From RYN-230 sp963837515 (GTDB lineage: Bacteria > Actinomycetota > Actinomycetes > Streptosporangiales > Streptosporangiaceae), in assembly GCA_963837515.1 (NCBI GenBank), contig CAWINT010000002.1, positions 1,054,001-1,118,000 on the forward strand: a stretch of 64,000 nt of DNA, given 5' to 3'. The first letter of the stretch is position 1. The number at the start of each line of letters is the position of its first letter. Below are positions 56,396 to 64,000 of this stretch, piece by piece. The notes beneath the pieces are model-generated. The model had not been told where the DNA came from and searched no databases. It saw only the letters and a list, made by a program, of their open reading frames with translations. The position numbers and the translations under genes were made by a program.

Positions 56396-57251
56396 CAATC
56401 CCCTCCAAATCCGCCAGGATGTCGCGCAGGATATCTGGTGAACTGGACGGGGGGGCGCTGACCAGGCTCAGCCGCTCCATGGCGAGCAGGTATGGCTCCA
56501 CTTCGGCGGGTTTGTCCAGGTACATGGCGCTGGTCAGATGCTCCACGTACACCATGTCCGGCAGCCCCGGGTCGGCGAACCGCAGGATGCTGAACGAGGG
56601 GGGCCCGGCATGGCTCACCGCCGGGAACGGGGTGATCTGCAGCGTGAGCCAGGGCCCGCGGCACGCGTGCCGCAGCGCCCGCAGCTGGTCGCGCAGCACG
56701 CCGAGGCCGCCGATGGGACGGCGGAGCGCGATCTCGTCGATGATGGCCCACAGCCGGATGCCGCCCGCCGCGAACCGGCGCTGCCGCTCCTTGCGCAGCA
56801 CGACCAGCCGTTCCGCCTCATCGAGGGAGAAATCGCCGAGTGCGAGCACGGCGGCCGCGTATTCCTCGGTCTGCAGCAGCCCGGGCACGAACTGCATGTC
56901 GTAACTGCGGATCGACCGGGCGGACTCCTCCAGGCCGATATACGCCTGGAACCAGGCCGGCAGCACATCGTGATAGCGGTGCCACCAGCCCGGCTGGTTG
57001 GCGCGGCTGGCCAGGGACAGTAACTGTTCCCGCTCGGCGGGGTCGGTGATCCCGTAGAGCGTGAGCAGGTCCGCGATGTCGATCTCGCGGACTGCGTTAC
57101 GGCCCAGTTCTATCCGGGAGATCTTGGACTCGGACCCCCGGATGGCGCGGGCCGCCTGCTGGGCACTGATGCCCCGGGCCTCCCGCAGCCGCCGTAGCTC
57201 GGCGCCGAGCAGCAGGCGCAACACGGTGGGGCCGCCGACCGTTTCTGCCAT
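56361..57251 (-). CDS. WhiJ-like HTH regulator (XRE domain plus DUF5753), second copy
   Basis: A 296-residue regulator with the HTH LGAELRRLREARGISAQQAA then GSESKISRIELGRN (residues about 14-50) and DUF5753 landmarks GWWHRYHDVLPAWFQAYIGL, FVPGLLQTEEYAAAV, LWAIIDEIALRRPIGG and ITPFPAVSHAGPPSF. ATG at 57249-57251 follows GGGAGGATACG. It is clearly paralogous, not recently duplicated, to the 54865 gene: similarity is at family level. Its DUF397 partner overlaps its 3' end. The 242-bp stretch 57252-57493 upstream holds no gene. Confidence 0.92.
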   Translation of the reverse strand: MAETVGGPTVLRLLLGAELRRLREARGISAQQAARAIRGSESKISRIELGRNAVREIDIADLLTLYGITDPAEREQLLSLASRANQPGWWHRYHDVLPAWFQAYIGLEESARSIRSYDMQFVPGLLQTEEYAAAVLALGDFSLDEAERLVVLRKERQRRFAAGGIRLWAIIDEIALRRPIGGLGVLRDQLRALRHACRGPWLTLQITPFPAVSHAGPPSFSILRFADPGLPDMVYVEHLTSAMYLDKPAEVEPYLLAMERLSLVSAPPSSSPDILRDILADLEGIDEQHPQRYASY

Positions 57252-57493
57252 CGGCCCGTATCCTCCCGGGGGTAGCTGTTGGAGTGAGGATGCACCAGCG
57301 TGGCCAGCCGTGCCAGCCACATCAGCGCAATGGTGCGGCGGAGGGTGGTTTCGGCTGTTTTCGCAGTCTAACGCCGGCCCTCACCGCCGGGGGGATGGGC
57401 GCGCCGGAACGCCCGGGCCCGGCCGGTAACGAACTGGCCGAGCTGGACCGCATCGTCCCCCCGCCGGCCGGGCCGGCCTGATCAGCCGGGGGT

Positions 57494-58357
57494 TCAGTTG
57501 CCCGCCACGGCCTGGTTGTAGAGGGCGCGGACCTGCTGGGCGAACCGGGCGGAATAGGAGACGGACGGCGTGTCCCCGCCCTGCTGGTAACCGCCGATCA
57601 CGCCGATGACGGTGCCCCGGCCAGTCGCCGGGCGCACCTTGGCCAGGAACGGGCCGCCGCTGGTGCCTTTGGTGTACCCGCCGCAGTCGAACTCCAGCTG
57701 ATGGGGCCCGAAGGCCCGGGTCCGCCCCGGGCACGTGATGGGCCGTTCCCGGCCATCCGGATAGCCGATCACCTGGACCGGCTGCATCGCCTTCCAGCCG
57801 GTCCCCAGCGCCTCCCCGCCGGTGAGCGTCTGCACCTGGTCCGGGTTACCAGCCTGGTGGACGACGAGGATGGCCACGTCGTCGTCGGTGCTACCGCGCG
57901 ATTTCCAGGCGCTGCCGGCGAAGATCCGGGTGACCCGCCAGGCCCCGTACGGCCGCTGGCCGCGGTGGTAGCCGGGGACGAACGCCACCCGGCCCACCTG
58001 GTGCCCGTGCAGGCAGTGCGCGGCCGTGATGACCAGGTCCTTGACCGGGCTGGCCAGCACGCTGGCGGTGCAGAAGTGCTGGCCCAGGCGGCTGCCGGTC
58101 ACGGTGAACAGCGCGCCGACCGCTGGTGTCCCGCGGTAGAACTGTCCGTGCCGCGGGGCCGGCGGGACGGTGGCGGCCCGGCGCGGCAGCGATTTGGCCG
58201 CGGCCGCCAGCCGGTAGGCCAGCCGTTCGGCCTGCCGCGCGTGCGCCGCCGCCCCCAGCCCGACGACCACGACCGCGGCCAGCGTGACACACCACGCGGC
58301 GGCCCGGGCCGGCGGGACGGGCCGACCGGTGCTCCTCCTCCTGCCGAAACGCGGCAT
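57494..58357 (-). CDS. Exported trypsin-like serine protease
   Basis: A 287-residue S1-family protease. A basic start and hydrophobic segment (about residues 20-40) form a signal peptide or anchor. The catalytic triad is clear: His in VITAAHCLHGHQ, Asp in TDDDVAILVV and Ser in GGYTKGTSGGPFLAK. Cysteines in FCTAS, AHCLH, ITCPGR and FDCGGY fit two disulphides. ATG at 58355-58357 follows GGGAGGACGC. It probably acts outside the membrane on an unknown protein. It is divergent from the CtaG-like gene. Confidence 0.9.
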   Translation of the reverse strand: MPRFGRRRSTGRPVPPARAAAWCVTLAAVVVVGLGAAAHARQAERLAYRLAAAAKSLPRRAATVPPAPRHGQFYRGTPAVGALFTVTGSRLGQHFCTASVLASPVKDLVITAAHCLHGHQVGRVAFVPGYHRGQRPYGAWRVTRIFAGSAWKSRGSTDDDVAILVVHQAGNPDQVQTLTGGEALGTGWKAMQPVQVIGYPDGRERPITCPGRTRAFGPHQLEFDCGGYTKGTSGGPFLAKVRPATGRGTVIGVIGGYQQGGDTPSVSYSARFAQQVRALYNQAVAGN

Positions 58358-58439
58358 GCGTCCTCCCACCTCGGCACTCCCGGCGCACACGGGTTGTCGT
58401 GATCTTTTCTTTATATCGTGGGGACGGCCACCGCAAGAT

Positions 58440-58535
58440 CTACAGGTACCAGCTGTGCAGACGCTGGCGGGCCGGACGCGTAGGATCGTCCAGCGTGATG
58501 TCCGCCTTCCGCCCGTCCCAGGCCAGCACCGTGAA
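58440..58535 (-). other. Short protein-like frame between the protease and CtaG-like genes
   Basis: In a reverse frame 58440-58535 encodes MFTVLAWDGRKADITLDDPT followed by 12 residues ending LHSWYL and a TAG. The composition is protein-like rather than the usual Arg/Ala/Pro noise. It could be a small protein or the end of a lost gene; the ATG has only a weak GCAGGGA site. No family recognised. Confidence 0.25.
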
Positions 58536-58571
58536 CATTCCCTGCGGCACGTCCGGGTGAGTGGGCGCCTC

Positions 58572-59546
58572 ATGAGCTATCTGGTGGAGCACTGGTCGTT
58601 CGACCCGTTCCTGATCGTCGTGGCCGTGCTGGTGGCCTGGCACGAGATCGGGCTGGCCCGGCTGGCCCGGCGGTCGCGGCCCGACCGGACCCGGCAGCGG
58701 CGGGTCCGCTCGGTGTACTTCTACGCTGGGCTGGGCGTGCTGCTGCTCACCGTGTGCTCGCCGATCGATTACTGGTCAGACAGCTACTTCTTCGTGCACA
58801 TGGTGCAGCACCTGCTGCTGATGTTCGCCGCGCCCAGCCTCGTGGTGGCCGGGGCGCCCTGGCAGCCACTGCTGGATGGGCTGCCCGGGCGGTCCGGGCG
58901 CAGCGCCACCGGCGCGGTGCTCCGTGGCGGCTGGGCCCGCCCGCTGCGGGCGGCGGCTGCTTTGCTGCTCCGCCCCTGGGTCTCGGTCGCGCTGTTCAGC
59001 ATCGCGATGCTGGCGTGGCACCTGCCGGTGCTGTTCGACTTCGCGCAGGAGGACCAGGTCGCCCATATCTGGCTGATGCACGGGAGTTTCTTCGCCGCGG
59101 GCATCCTGTTCTGGCTGCAGTTCATCCCGTCACCGCCGTTCCACCGCCGGATGCCGCCCGTCCAGCAGGCCGCGGCGCTGGTGGTGACCAACCTGGTCAT
59201 GTGGGTGCTGGCCATGTCGATGAGCATCTTCTCGCAGGGCCCGTGGTACCCGGTCTACGCGCACCTGCCGGGCGTGACGCTGCCGCCGTTCGCCGATCAG
59301 GAGATAGGGGCGGCCATCCTCTGGGTGTGCGGCGACTTCTGGGCCATCCCGGCGATGATCTACGTAGTCCGGCAGATCGTCAGCGAGGACGGCGGCGTCG
59401 GGGGAGCGGTCGAGCAGATCCTGCGCCGCGGCGGCACCGGCGGCACCGGCGGCACCGGCTGGGCGACCGGGCGGCGGATGACCGGGCCACGGCCCGCGCC
59501 CGCGCAGCGGCCGGCCCCCCCATCACTGCCGCCCACCGGGCACTGA
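58572..59546 (+). CDS. CtaG-like cytochrome c oxidase assembly membrane protein
   Basis: A 324-residue membrane protein of the caa3-type oxidase assembly (CtaG, DUF1404-like) family. Seven spans are predicted, with the conserved histidine motifs HMVQHLLLMFAAPSLVVAGAP and MLAWHLPVLFDFAQED and the later GDFWAIPAMIYVVRQ. Such proteins help copper delivery to cytochrome oxidase. The C-terminal 55 residues are soluble with a GGTGGTGGTG tract from 9-bp repeats. ATG 58572 begins MSYLVEHWSF; GTG 58557 is an alternative. No other oxidase genes are present. Confidence 0.85.
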   Translation: MSYLVEHWSFDPFLIVVAVLVAWHEIGLARLARRSRPDRTRQRRVRSVYFYAGLGVLLLTVCSPIDYWSDSYFFVHMVQHLLLMFAAPSLVVAGAPWQPLLDGLPGRSGRSATGAVLRGGWARPLRAAAALLLRPWVSVALFSIAMLAWHLPVLFDFAQEDQVAHIWLMHGSFFAAGILFWLQFIPSPPFHRRMPPVQQAAALVVTNLVMWVLAMSMSIFSQGPWYPVYAHLPGVTLPPFADQEIGAAILWVCGDFWAIPAMIYVVRQIVSEDGGVGGAVEQILRRGGTGGTGGTGWATGRRMTGPRPAPAQRPAPPSLPPTGH

Positions 59547-59560
59547 GCCGGCCGGGCCGC

Positions 59561-59836
59561 TCAGTCGTCGTGCTTTTCCAGGTAGTCGAGGTACAGCGGG
59601 CGCAGTGAGTCGGCCACGTCGGGGTCCCCGGAGCCGAGCGCATCGGAAATTATCGCCGATAGCTGGGTGACGTCCCGGGCGGCGTGATCGGGGCGCCCGG
59701 CGACCGCCTCGGCCTCGGGGATTTCTTTGAGCAGTTGCCACAGGAAGCCGACGTCGGCATGGCGGATGGCCCGGTGCACGGCCCGGTCATGCAATTCGGA
59801 GGAGGAGAGGGCTTCGAGGGCATCCCGGTCGGTCAT
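59561..59836 (-). CDS. Small acidic hypothetical protein
   Basis: A 91-residue protein, mostly helical and acidic, starting MTDRDALEALSSSELHDRAV and ending LYLDYLEKHDD. I do not recognise a family. ATG at 59834-59836 is preceded by TAAGG at a slightly long distance. It is divergent from the PaiB-like gene with a 102-bp gap and convergent with the CtaG-like gene. Codon use, with GC concentrated at third positions, supports a real gene. Confidence 0.6.
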   Translation of the reverse strand: MTDRDALEALSSSELHDRAVHRAIRHADVGFLWQLLKEIPEAEAVAGRPDHAARDVTQLSAIISDALGSGDPDVADSLRPLYLDYLEKHDD

Positions 59837-59938
59837 GGCAGGAACCTTACCGGCCACCGCCGGCCCACCGGCGCTCGCCAACCGCCCCGGCCGGGCCAGC
59901 AGTGCTGGCCCGGCCGGGGCGTGCGTACCCTCGGTACT

Positions 59939-60592
59939 GTGTACCTCCCCCCGCACTTCGCTGCGCCGGACGCCGCGGCGGTAGCCGACTTCGTGGCCGC
60001 CGCCGGCGCCGCCGATCTCGTCACCTTTGATGGCGTCAAGCCGGTGGCCAGCCTCATCCCGGTGCTGTGGGACCGGGAGCCGGACGGCCCCGGAGCGCGC
60101 GGGCACGGCCGGCTCCTCGGCCATCTGGCTCTGGCCAACCCGCAATGGCGCTCGGTCGCGCCCGGCTCGAGTGCGCTGGCCATCGTGCACGGGCCGCAGG
60201 CCTATGTGTCACCGGCCTGGTACCCGAGCCGGGCCCGGCACGGCCGGGTGGTGCCGACCTGGAACTATGTCACGGTGCACTTCACCGGGGTGCTCACCGT
60301 GCACCGCGACCCCGGGTGGCTGCGCGACGTGGTGACCCGGCTCACCGAGCGGCATGAGGGGTCGCGGCCGCATCCCTGGGCGGTCAGCGACGCCCCGCCC
60401 GGCTACATCGAGGGCCAGCTGCGCGGCATCGTGGGTGTGGAGCTGGCGATCGAGACCGTCGAAGCGAAGCACAAGCTGAGCCAGAACCGTGGCGCCGACG
60501 ACCGGGCCGCGGTGCTGGCCGCGCTGCGCGGCGAGCCAGGCCACGGCGCCGCGGGGATCGCGGCGCTGATGGCGGCCGGTGAGCCCGGCTGA
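59939..60592 (+). CDS. FMN-binding PaiB-family protein
   Basis: A 217-residue split-barrel flavin-binding protein of the PaiB family, named after a negative regulator of sporulation and degradative enzymes in Bacillus. It begins YLPPHFAAPDAAAVADFV and has the family motifs HLALANPQWRS, YVSPAWYPSR, VPTWNYVTVHFTG and LRGIVGVELAIETVEAKHKLSQNR. GTG 59939 gives exactly the family N-terminus. A role in transcription is not certain; many members may be flavin reductases. It converges on the aldo/keto reductase with a 7-bp gap. Confidence 0.9.
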   Translation: MYLPPHFAAPDAAAVADFVAAAGAADLVTFDGVKPVASLIPVLWDREPDGPGARGHGRLLGHLALANPQWRSVAPGSSALAIVHGPQAYVSPAWYPSRARHGRVVPTWNYVTVHFTGVLTVHRDPGWLRDVVTRLTERHEGSRPHPWAVSDAPPGYIEGQLRGIVGVELAIETVEAKHKLSQNRGADDRAAVLAALRGEPGHGAAGIAALMAAGEPG

Positions 60593-60599
60593 CCAGCGG

Positions 60600-61590
60600 T
60601 TACCAGCGGTCGTGGACCTGCGCGCGGATCCGCTGGTCGTACAGCTCGGCGATGGCGGCCAGCTGGGCGTCGCTGAGCGGCGCCAGCCTGGCCGCGCCGG
60701 CGTTCTGCGCCACCTGGGCCGGGTTGCGGGCCCCTGGGATCACCGTAGCGACGCCGGGCTGCTGGATGACCCAGCGGAGCGCGGCCTGGGCCGGGGTGGC
60801 GCCCTCGGGGACCAGCGCGGCGAACTCCCGGGCCGCCTCCACGCCGGTGTCGAAATCCACCCCGGAGAAGGTCTCCCCGGCGTCGAACGCCTCGCCGTGC
60901 CGGTTGAAGCTGCGGTGGTCGTCGGGGCCGAACGTGGTCTCGTGGGTGTACCGCCCGGACAGCAGCCCGGAGGCCAGCGGGACCCGGGCGATGATGCCCA
61001 CCCCGGCGGCCCGGGCCGCGGGCAGCACCTGGTCCAGCGGCTTGCGGCGGAACGCGTTGAGGATGATCTGCACGCTGGCCACGCCTGGCCGGCTGATCGC
61101 GGTCAGCGCCTCGTCGGCAGTCTCGACGCTGACCCCGTACGCGGCGATCCGCTGCTCGGCCACCAGCGTGTCCAGCGCGTCGTAGACCGCGTCGCTGGAG
61201 TACACGGCGCTGGGCGGGCAGTGCAGCTGGACCAGGTCGAGCGTGTCTACGCCCAGGTTGGCCCGGGACCGGTCGGTCCAGGCCCGGAAGTTGGCCAGCG
61301 TGTACAGTGCCGGGTCCAGCGGCACCCGGCGGCCCATCTTGGTGGCCACGGTGAACTCGGCGGCCAGCGCCGGCCAGGAACCGCCCGATCAGCTGCTCAC
61401 TGCGCCCGTCACCGTAGACGTCAGCGGTGTCCAGAAAGGTGATGCCGGCCGCGGCGGCGGCGTCCAGCACCGCCAGCGCCTCGCCCTCATTCACGTTGCC
61501 CCAGTCGGCGCCGAGCTGCCAGGTGCCCAGCCCGATCACCGAGACGGCGCGGCCGGTCCGGCCGAGGATGCGCTGTTCCATGGTCGCCAT
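60600..61590 (-). CDS. Aldo/keto reductase, with a +1 frameshift
   Basis: A barrel reductase that uses NADPH on carbonyl substrates. The first part from ATG at 61588-61590 reads MEQRILGRTGRAVSVIGLGT and FLDTADVYGDGRSEQLIGRF with the catalytic Asp and Tyr. At 61370-61371 an extra base (CC for C on the + strand) shifts the frame; the second part continues LAAEFTVATKMGRR with the catalytic Lys, then DLVQLHCPPSAVYSS, and RWVIQQPGVATVIPGARNPAQ near the end. Corrected length is about 329 residues. Like the other shifts in this window it is a one-base change at a short run. Confidence 0.87.
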
Positions 61591-61634
61591 CCTAGGGAAG
61601 CGGGCGGCCCGGCTCAGCCCGCCGGCTGCCCGGC

Positions 61635-62174
61635 TCAGCCCGCCGGCTGCCCGGCCGGTGCGGATTCCTCGCCGGAGCACCCTTCCGCCGCGCAGGACCG
61701 GCTGACGGCGCCCAGGATGGCGTCGTTGATCTCCGCCAGCTGCCTGACCTGCTCCGGGCTCAGAGCGTCGAACAGGACGCGCCGCACCTGTTCCACGTGG
61801 CCGGGGGCGGCGTCGCGGAGCGCGGCCAGGCCGGCCTCGGTCAGCTCGGCGATCTGGCCGCGGCGGTCGGTGGGGCAGTCCTGGCGCTGCACCCAGCCGC
61901 GTTCCTCCAGCCGGGCGACGGCGTGCGACAGCCGGCTCTTGCTGGACGAGGAGGCCTCGGCCAGCTGGGTCATCCGCAGCCGGTGGTCCGGGGCCTCGGA
62001 CAGCCGGACCAGGATCTCGTAATAGGCCAGCGGGATCCCGGCATCGCGCTGCAGCTGGCCGTCAACGGCGGCGAACAGCCACTGCCAGGCGGTCACGGAC
62101 TTGCGCCAGGCGTACTGCTCGCCCCCATCCAGCCAGCGTGGCCCGGCGGCGCCGGGCGGGCTGGAAGCGTTCAT
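61635..62174 (-). CDS. MarR-family transcriptional regulator
   Basis: A 179-residue winged-helix regulator. The recognition region is RMTQLAEASSSSKSRLSHAVARLE and the wing is RQDCPTDRRGQIAELTEAG, both standard for MarR; the dimerising N-terminal helix contains WQWLFAAVDGQLQRDAG and LAYYEILVRLSEAP. Two Cys-containing segments at the C-terminus (SCAAEGCSGEE) could sense oxidants or metals. ATG at 62172-62174. It is divergent from yceI, and the 109-bp gap holds a palindrome of MarR-operator type, so it probably controls yceI and itself. Confidence 0.92.
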   Translation of the reverse strand: MNASSPPGAAGPRWLDGGEQYAWRKSVTAWQWLFAAVDGQLQRDAGIPLAYYEILVRLSEAPDHRLRMTQLAEASSSSKSRLSHAVARLEERGWVQRQDCPTDRRGQIAELTEAGLAALRDAAPGHVEQVRRVLFDALSPEQVRQLAEINDAILGAVSRSCAAEGCSGEESAPAGQPAG

Positions 62175-62204
62175 GGCCCCAGCTTACCCGGAATAGTTGA
62201 GCGC

Positions 62205-62266
62205 TTGACAACGTTACAGCGGCCGTGATAGTCGTTGAGAACTCAATTATGAACGACGTCACTATG
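62205..62266 (+). promoter_or_regulatory. yceI promoter with MarR-type operator
   Basis: TTGACA (62205-62210), 16 bp and GATAGT (62227-62232) form a good promoter. Overlapping its downstream edge is the palindrome TTGAG-AA-CTCAA (62235-62246), nested in GTCGTT...AACGAC (62231-62256). TATGAACGA is repeated at 62249-62257 and 62263-62271. Repression by the divergent MarR protein is inferred. Confidence 0.6.
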
Positions 62267-62283
62267 AACGATAGGAGTAACCC

Positions 62284-62844
62284 ATGACGACCAGCACGGA
62301 AGCGGTCAGCATCCCCGGCTACGTGGCCGGCACCTGGGACATCGACCCGGTGCACTCGGAGGTGGCCTTCGCTGTCCGGCACATGATGGTGAGCAAGGTG
62401 CGCGGCAAGTTCGACAAGTTCAGCGGTGAGATCGTCACCGGCCAGGACCTGCTGCAGTCCTCGGTGACCGCCGAGATCGACCTGTCCTCCATCAACACGG
62501 GCCAGGAGCAGCGGGACGCGCACATCCGCTCGGCCGACTTCTTCGACGTGGAGACCTACCCGACCATGACCTACCGGTCAACCGGCCTGCGCGCCGAGGG
62601 TGACCACTACGTCCTGGACGGTGACCTGACCCTCAAGGGCGTCACCCGGCAGGTTCCGCTGACCCTGGAGCTGAACGGTTTCGGCCCGGACGCCTACGGC
62701 GGCACCCGCGCCGGGTTCTCCGCGACCGGCGAGATCAACCGCAAGGACTTCGGCGTCAACTTCTCCGCCGTGCAGAACGGTGTCGTCGTAGTGGCGGACA
62801 AGATCACCCTGCACCTGGAGATCGAGGCCGTCCTCAAGGCCTGA
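62284..62844 (+). CDS. YceI-family lipid-binding protein
   Basis: A 186-residue lipocalin-like barrel protein of the YceI family, which binds polyisoprenoid-type lipids in a long hydrophobic pocket. The family pattern is clear: GTWDIDPVHSEVAFAVRHMM, SKVRGKFDKFSGEI, SADFFDVETYPTMTYRST, GDLTLKGVTRQVPLTLELNG and the closing DKITLHLEIEAV. No signal peptide is present, so this is the cytoplasmic type common in actinobacteria. ATG 62284 follows AGGAG by seven bases. It is probably repressed by the divergent MarR protein. Confidence 0.94.
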   Translation: MTTSTEAVSIPGYVAGTWDIDPVHSEVAFAVRHMMVSKVRGKFDKFSGEIVTGQDLLQSSVTAEIDLSSINTGQEQRDAHIRSADFFDVETYPTMTYRSTGLRAEGDHYVLDGDLTLKGVTRQVPLTLELNGFGPDAYGGTRAGFSATGEINRKDFGVNFSAVQNGVVVVADKITLHLEIEAVLKA

Positions 62845-62855
62845 GTTCGGCCAGT

Positions 62856-62937
62856 CCGGGGGATGACCCCCCGGAACCCCCCGCCATCCGCCGGCTCGGG
62901 GACGACACGGCTGCGGCGCGCCTCCCCTCGCCGGAGC
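62856..62937 (+). repeat. Dispersed palindromic element, copy after yceI
   Basis: TCCGGGGGATGACCCCCCGG starts at 62856, followed by AACCCCCCGCCATCCGCCGG and, further on, CTGCGGCGCGCCTCCCCTCGCCGG to 62934. The last part matches the end of the array unit. It lies between yceI and the next gene, just before a terminator hairpin. Confidence 0.75.
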
Positions 62938-62948
62938 AGCTGGCCGCT

Positions 62949-62979
62949 AAGGCGGGGGCGCTACCCGCGCCCCCGCCTT
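62949..62979 (+). terminator. Rho-independent-type terminator after yceI
   Basis: AAGGCGGGGGCGC (62949-62961) pairs perfectly with the arm at 62967-62979 around the loop TACCC. The right arm ends CCGCCTTT, giving a short T-run. It lies 105 bp after the yceI stop. Confidence 0.8.
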
Positions 62980-63044
62980 TGCCGTGCCCGGGGCCGGGCA
63001 TACGGTGAAAGGCGGCAACCACCTGACCCCGAGGAGGCGCCGCC

Positions 63045-64000
63045 GTGCGAGCCGCCGTGTATGACCGGACCGGTCCTGCCGCTGAGGTGCTCCGGGTGAC
63101 GGACGTGGAGCAGCCGGAGCCGGGTCCCGGGGAGGTCCGGGTCCGGGTGCACGCCTCGGGGGTCAACCCGACCGACGTCAAGACCCGCAGCGGGGTGACC
63201 CCGCGGCCCATCGACGGGTTCCAGATCCCGCATCACGACGGGGCCGGCGTCATCGACGCGGCCGGCCCCGGGGTCCCCGCCGACCGCGTCGGCCAGCGGG
63301 TCTGGGTCTGGCTGGCCGCCGCCGGCCGGCGCTGGGGCACCGCCGCGCAGTGGACCGTGGTCCCGGCCCGCCAGGCGGTACCGCTGCCGGACGGGATCTC
63401 CTTCGAGCTGGGCGCGAGCCTTGGCGTCCCGGCGATCACCGCGCGGCACTGCGTGCTGGCCGACGGCCCGGTGCGCGACGCGGTGGTCCTGGTGGCCGGC
63501 GGGGCCGGCGCGGTCGGCCACTTCGCCATCGAGTTCGCCGTCTGGGGCGGCGCGGCGCAGGTCATCGCGACCGCGAGCAGCCCCGCCAAGGCTCAGCTGG
63601 CCAAGGAGGCGGGTGCCGGGCAGGTGATCAGCTACACCGACCCGGACGCAGCCGAGCAGATCCGGGCGGTGGCCGGCCCGGTGGACCGCATCGTCGAGGT
63701 GGCACTGGGCGCCAACCTCAGCCTCGACCTGGCCGTCTGCCGCCCGGGCACCGTGGTGATGGCCTACGCCGCTCCGCCGCAGGACCCGGTGCTGCCGGTG
63801 CGGGCCTGCATGACGGCGAATATCGTGCTGCGGTTCATGCTGCTCTACACCGTCCCGCCGGCCGACCTGGACGCCGCGGTCCGCGACATCACCGCCGCGC
63901 TGCAGGCGGGGGCGCTGAGTGAGCTGCCGGCGCACCGGTTCGGCCTGGACGAGATCGCCGCCGCACAGGAGGCGGTTGAGCGTGGCGTCACCGGCAAGGT
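63045..64000 (+). CDS. Zinc-independent quinone oxidoreductase-like MDR protein (3' end outside window)
   Basis: The first 318 codons of a medium-chain dehydrogenase/reductase of the NADPH:quinone oxidoreductase type. The GroES-like domain has GEVRVRVHASGVNPTDVKTR, without the cysteine zinc ligands, then PHHDGAGVI and GQRVWVWLA. The Rossmann motif is VVLVAGGAGAVGHFAIEFA near residue 150. The reading frame is still open at base 64000, near FGLDEIAAAQEAVERGVTGK, so only about ten residues are missing. GTG 63045 follows GAGGAGGCG. The substrate is unknown. Confidence 0.92.
   Translation, partial: MRAAVYDRTGPAAEVLRVTDVEQPEPGPGEVRVRVHASGVNPTDVKTRSGVTPRPIDGFQIPHHDGAGVIDAAGPGVPADRVGQRVWVWLAAAGRRWGTAAQWTVVPARQAVPLPDGISFELGASLGVPAITARHCVLADGPVRDAVVLVAGGAGAVGHFAIEFAVWGGAAQVIATASSPAKAQLAKEAGAGQVISYTDPDAAEQIRAVAGPVDRIVEVALGANLSLDLAVCRPGTVVMAYAAPPQDPVLPVRACMTANIVLRFMLLYTVPPADLDAAVRDITAALQAGALSELPAHRFGLDEIAAAQEAVERGVTGK

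Overview
The window is a very GC-rich (about 70 percent) chromosomal segment of an actinobacterium (Actinomycetota). Gene content and order match the conserved actinobacterial core: dnaE, the his cluster, trpCBA, gltBD, pyk, an ANTAR response regulator, polA, rpsA, coaE, uvrB, then pyrG, nudix, ald, xerD, parA, scpA, scpB, rluB, aroH, tyrA, cmk, der. WhiJ-type HTH/DUF397 gene pairs, PriA, polyphosphate glucokinase and many GTG starts point to the Streptomycetales/Streptosporangiales side of the phylum. I cannot name a genus.

Layout. 1-5185: dnaE 3' end, a DUF2254 membrane protein, a two-gene ABC exporter and a small membrane protein. 5251-10959: hisD-hisC-hisB-hisH-priA-ridA-hisF, mostly with 4-bp start/stop overlaps. 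10952-14592: polyphosphate glucokinase, an HpnW/PhnX-like phosphonate pair with what looks like the remnant of its ABC transporter, and a TIGR03085 protein. 14682-19300: hisI, a trp-associated membrane protein and trpCBA; trpF is absent, as expected where PriA does both jobs, and trpE is also absent. 19552-27474: gltBD and pyk, with a DasR-like operator before pyk. 27533-41271: a tRNA, response regulator, thioesterase, secreted aldose epimerase, polA, rpsA, coaE, uvrB, lipoprotein, HAD hydrolase, transporter. 41369-53976: pyrG to der. 54088-57251: an RsbW-like ATPase and two convergent HTH/DUF397 pairs. 57494-64000: protease, CtaG-like protein, PaiB-like protein, aldo/keto reductase, MarR/YceI pair and the 5' part of a quinone oxidoreductase.

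The most unusual signal is a dispersed GC-rich palindromic element whose core is a C/G hairpin with an ACGA loop. It forms an 8-copy head-to-tail array (period 84 or 87 bp, always a multiple of three) between xerD and parA. Single copies lie between genes and, strikingly, in frame at the start of hisH and inside hisF and gltB. It behaves like a protein-tolerated palindromic element.

Five genes (hisB, rpsA, rluB, der and the aldo/keto reductase) carry one +1 or -1 shift each, every one in a run of one to four identical bases. Because three of the five are normally indispensable, sequence indel error is the likeliest explanation. HisF also has Asn in place of its second catalytic Asp. Several genes start 6-7 nt after a TANNNT box (hisD, polA, cmk, the 40342 transporter, the response regulator), which suggests leaderless transcripts.
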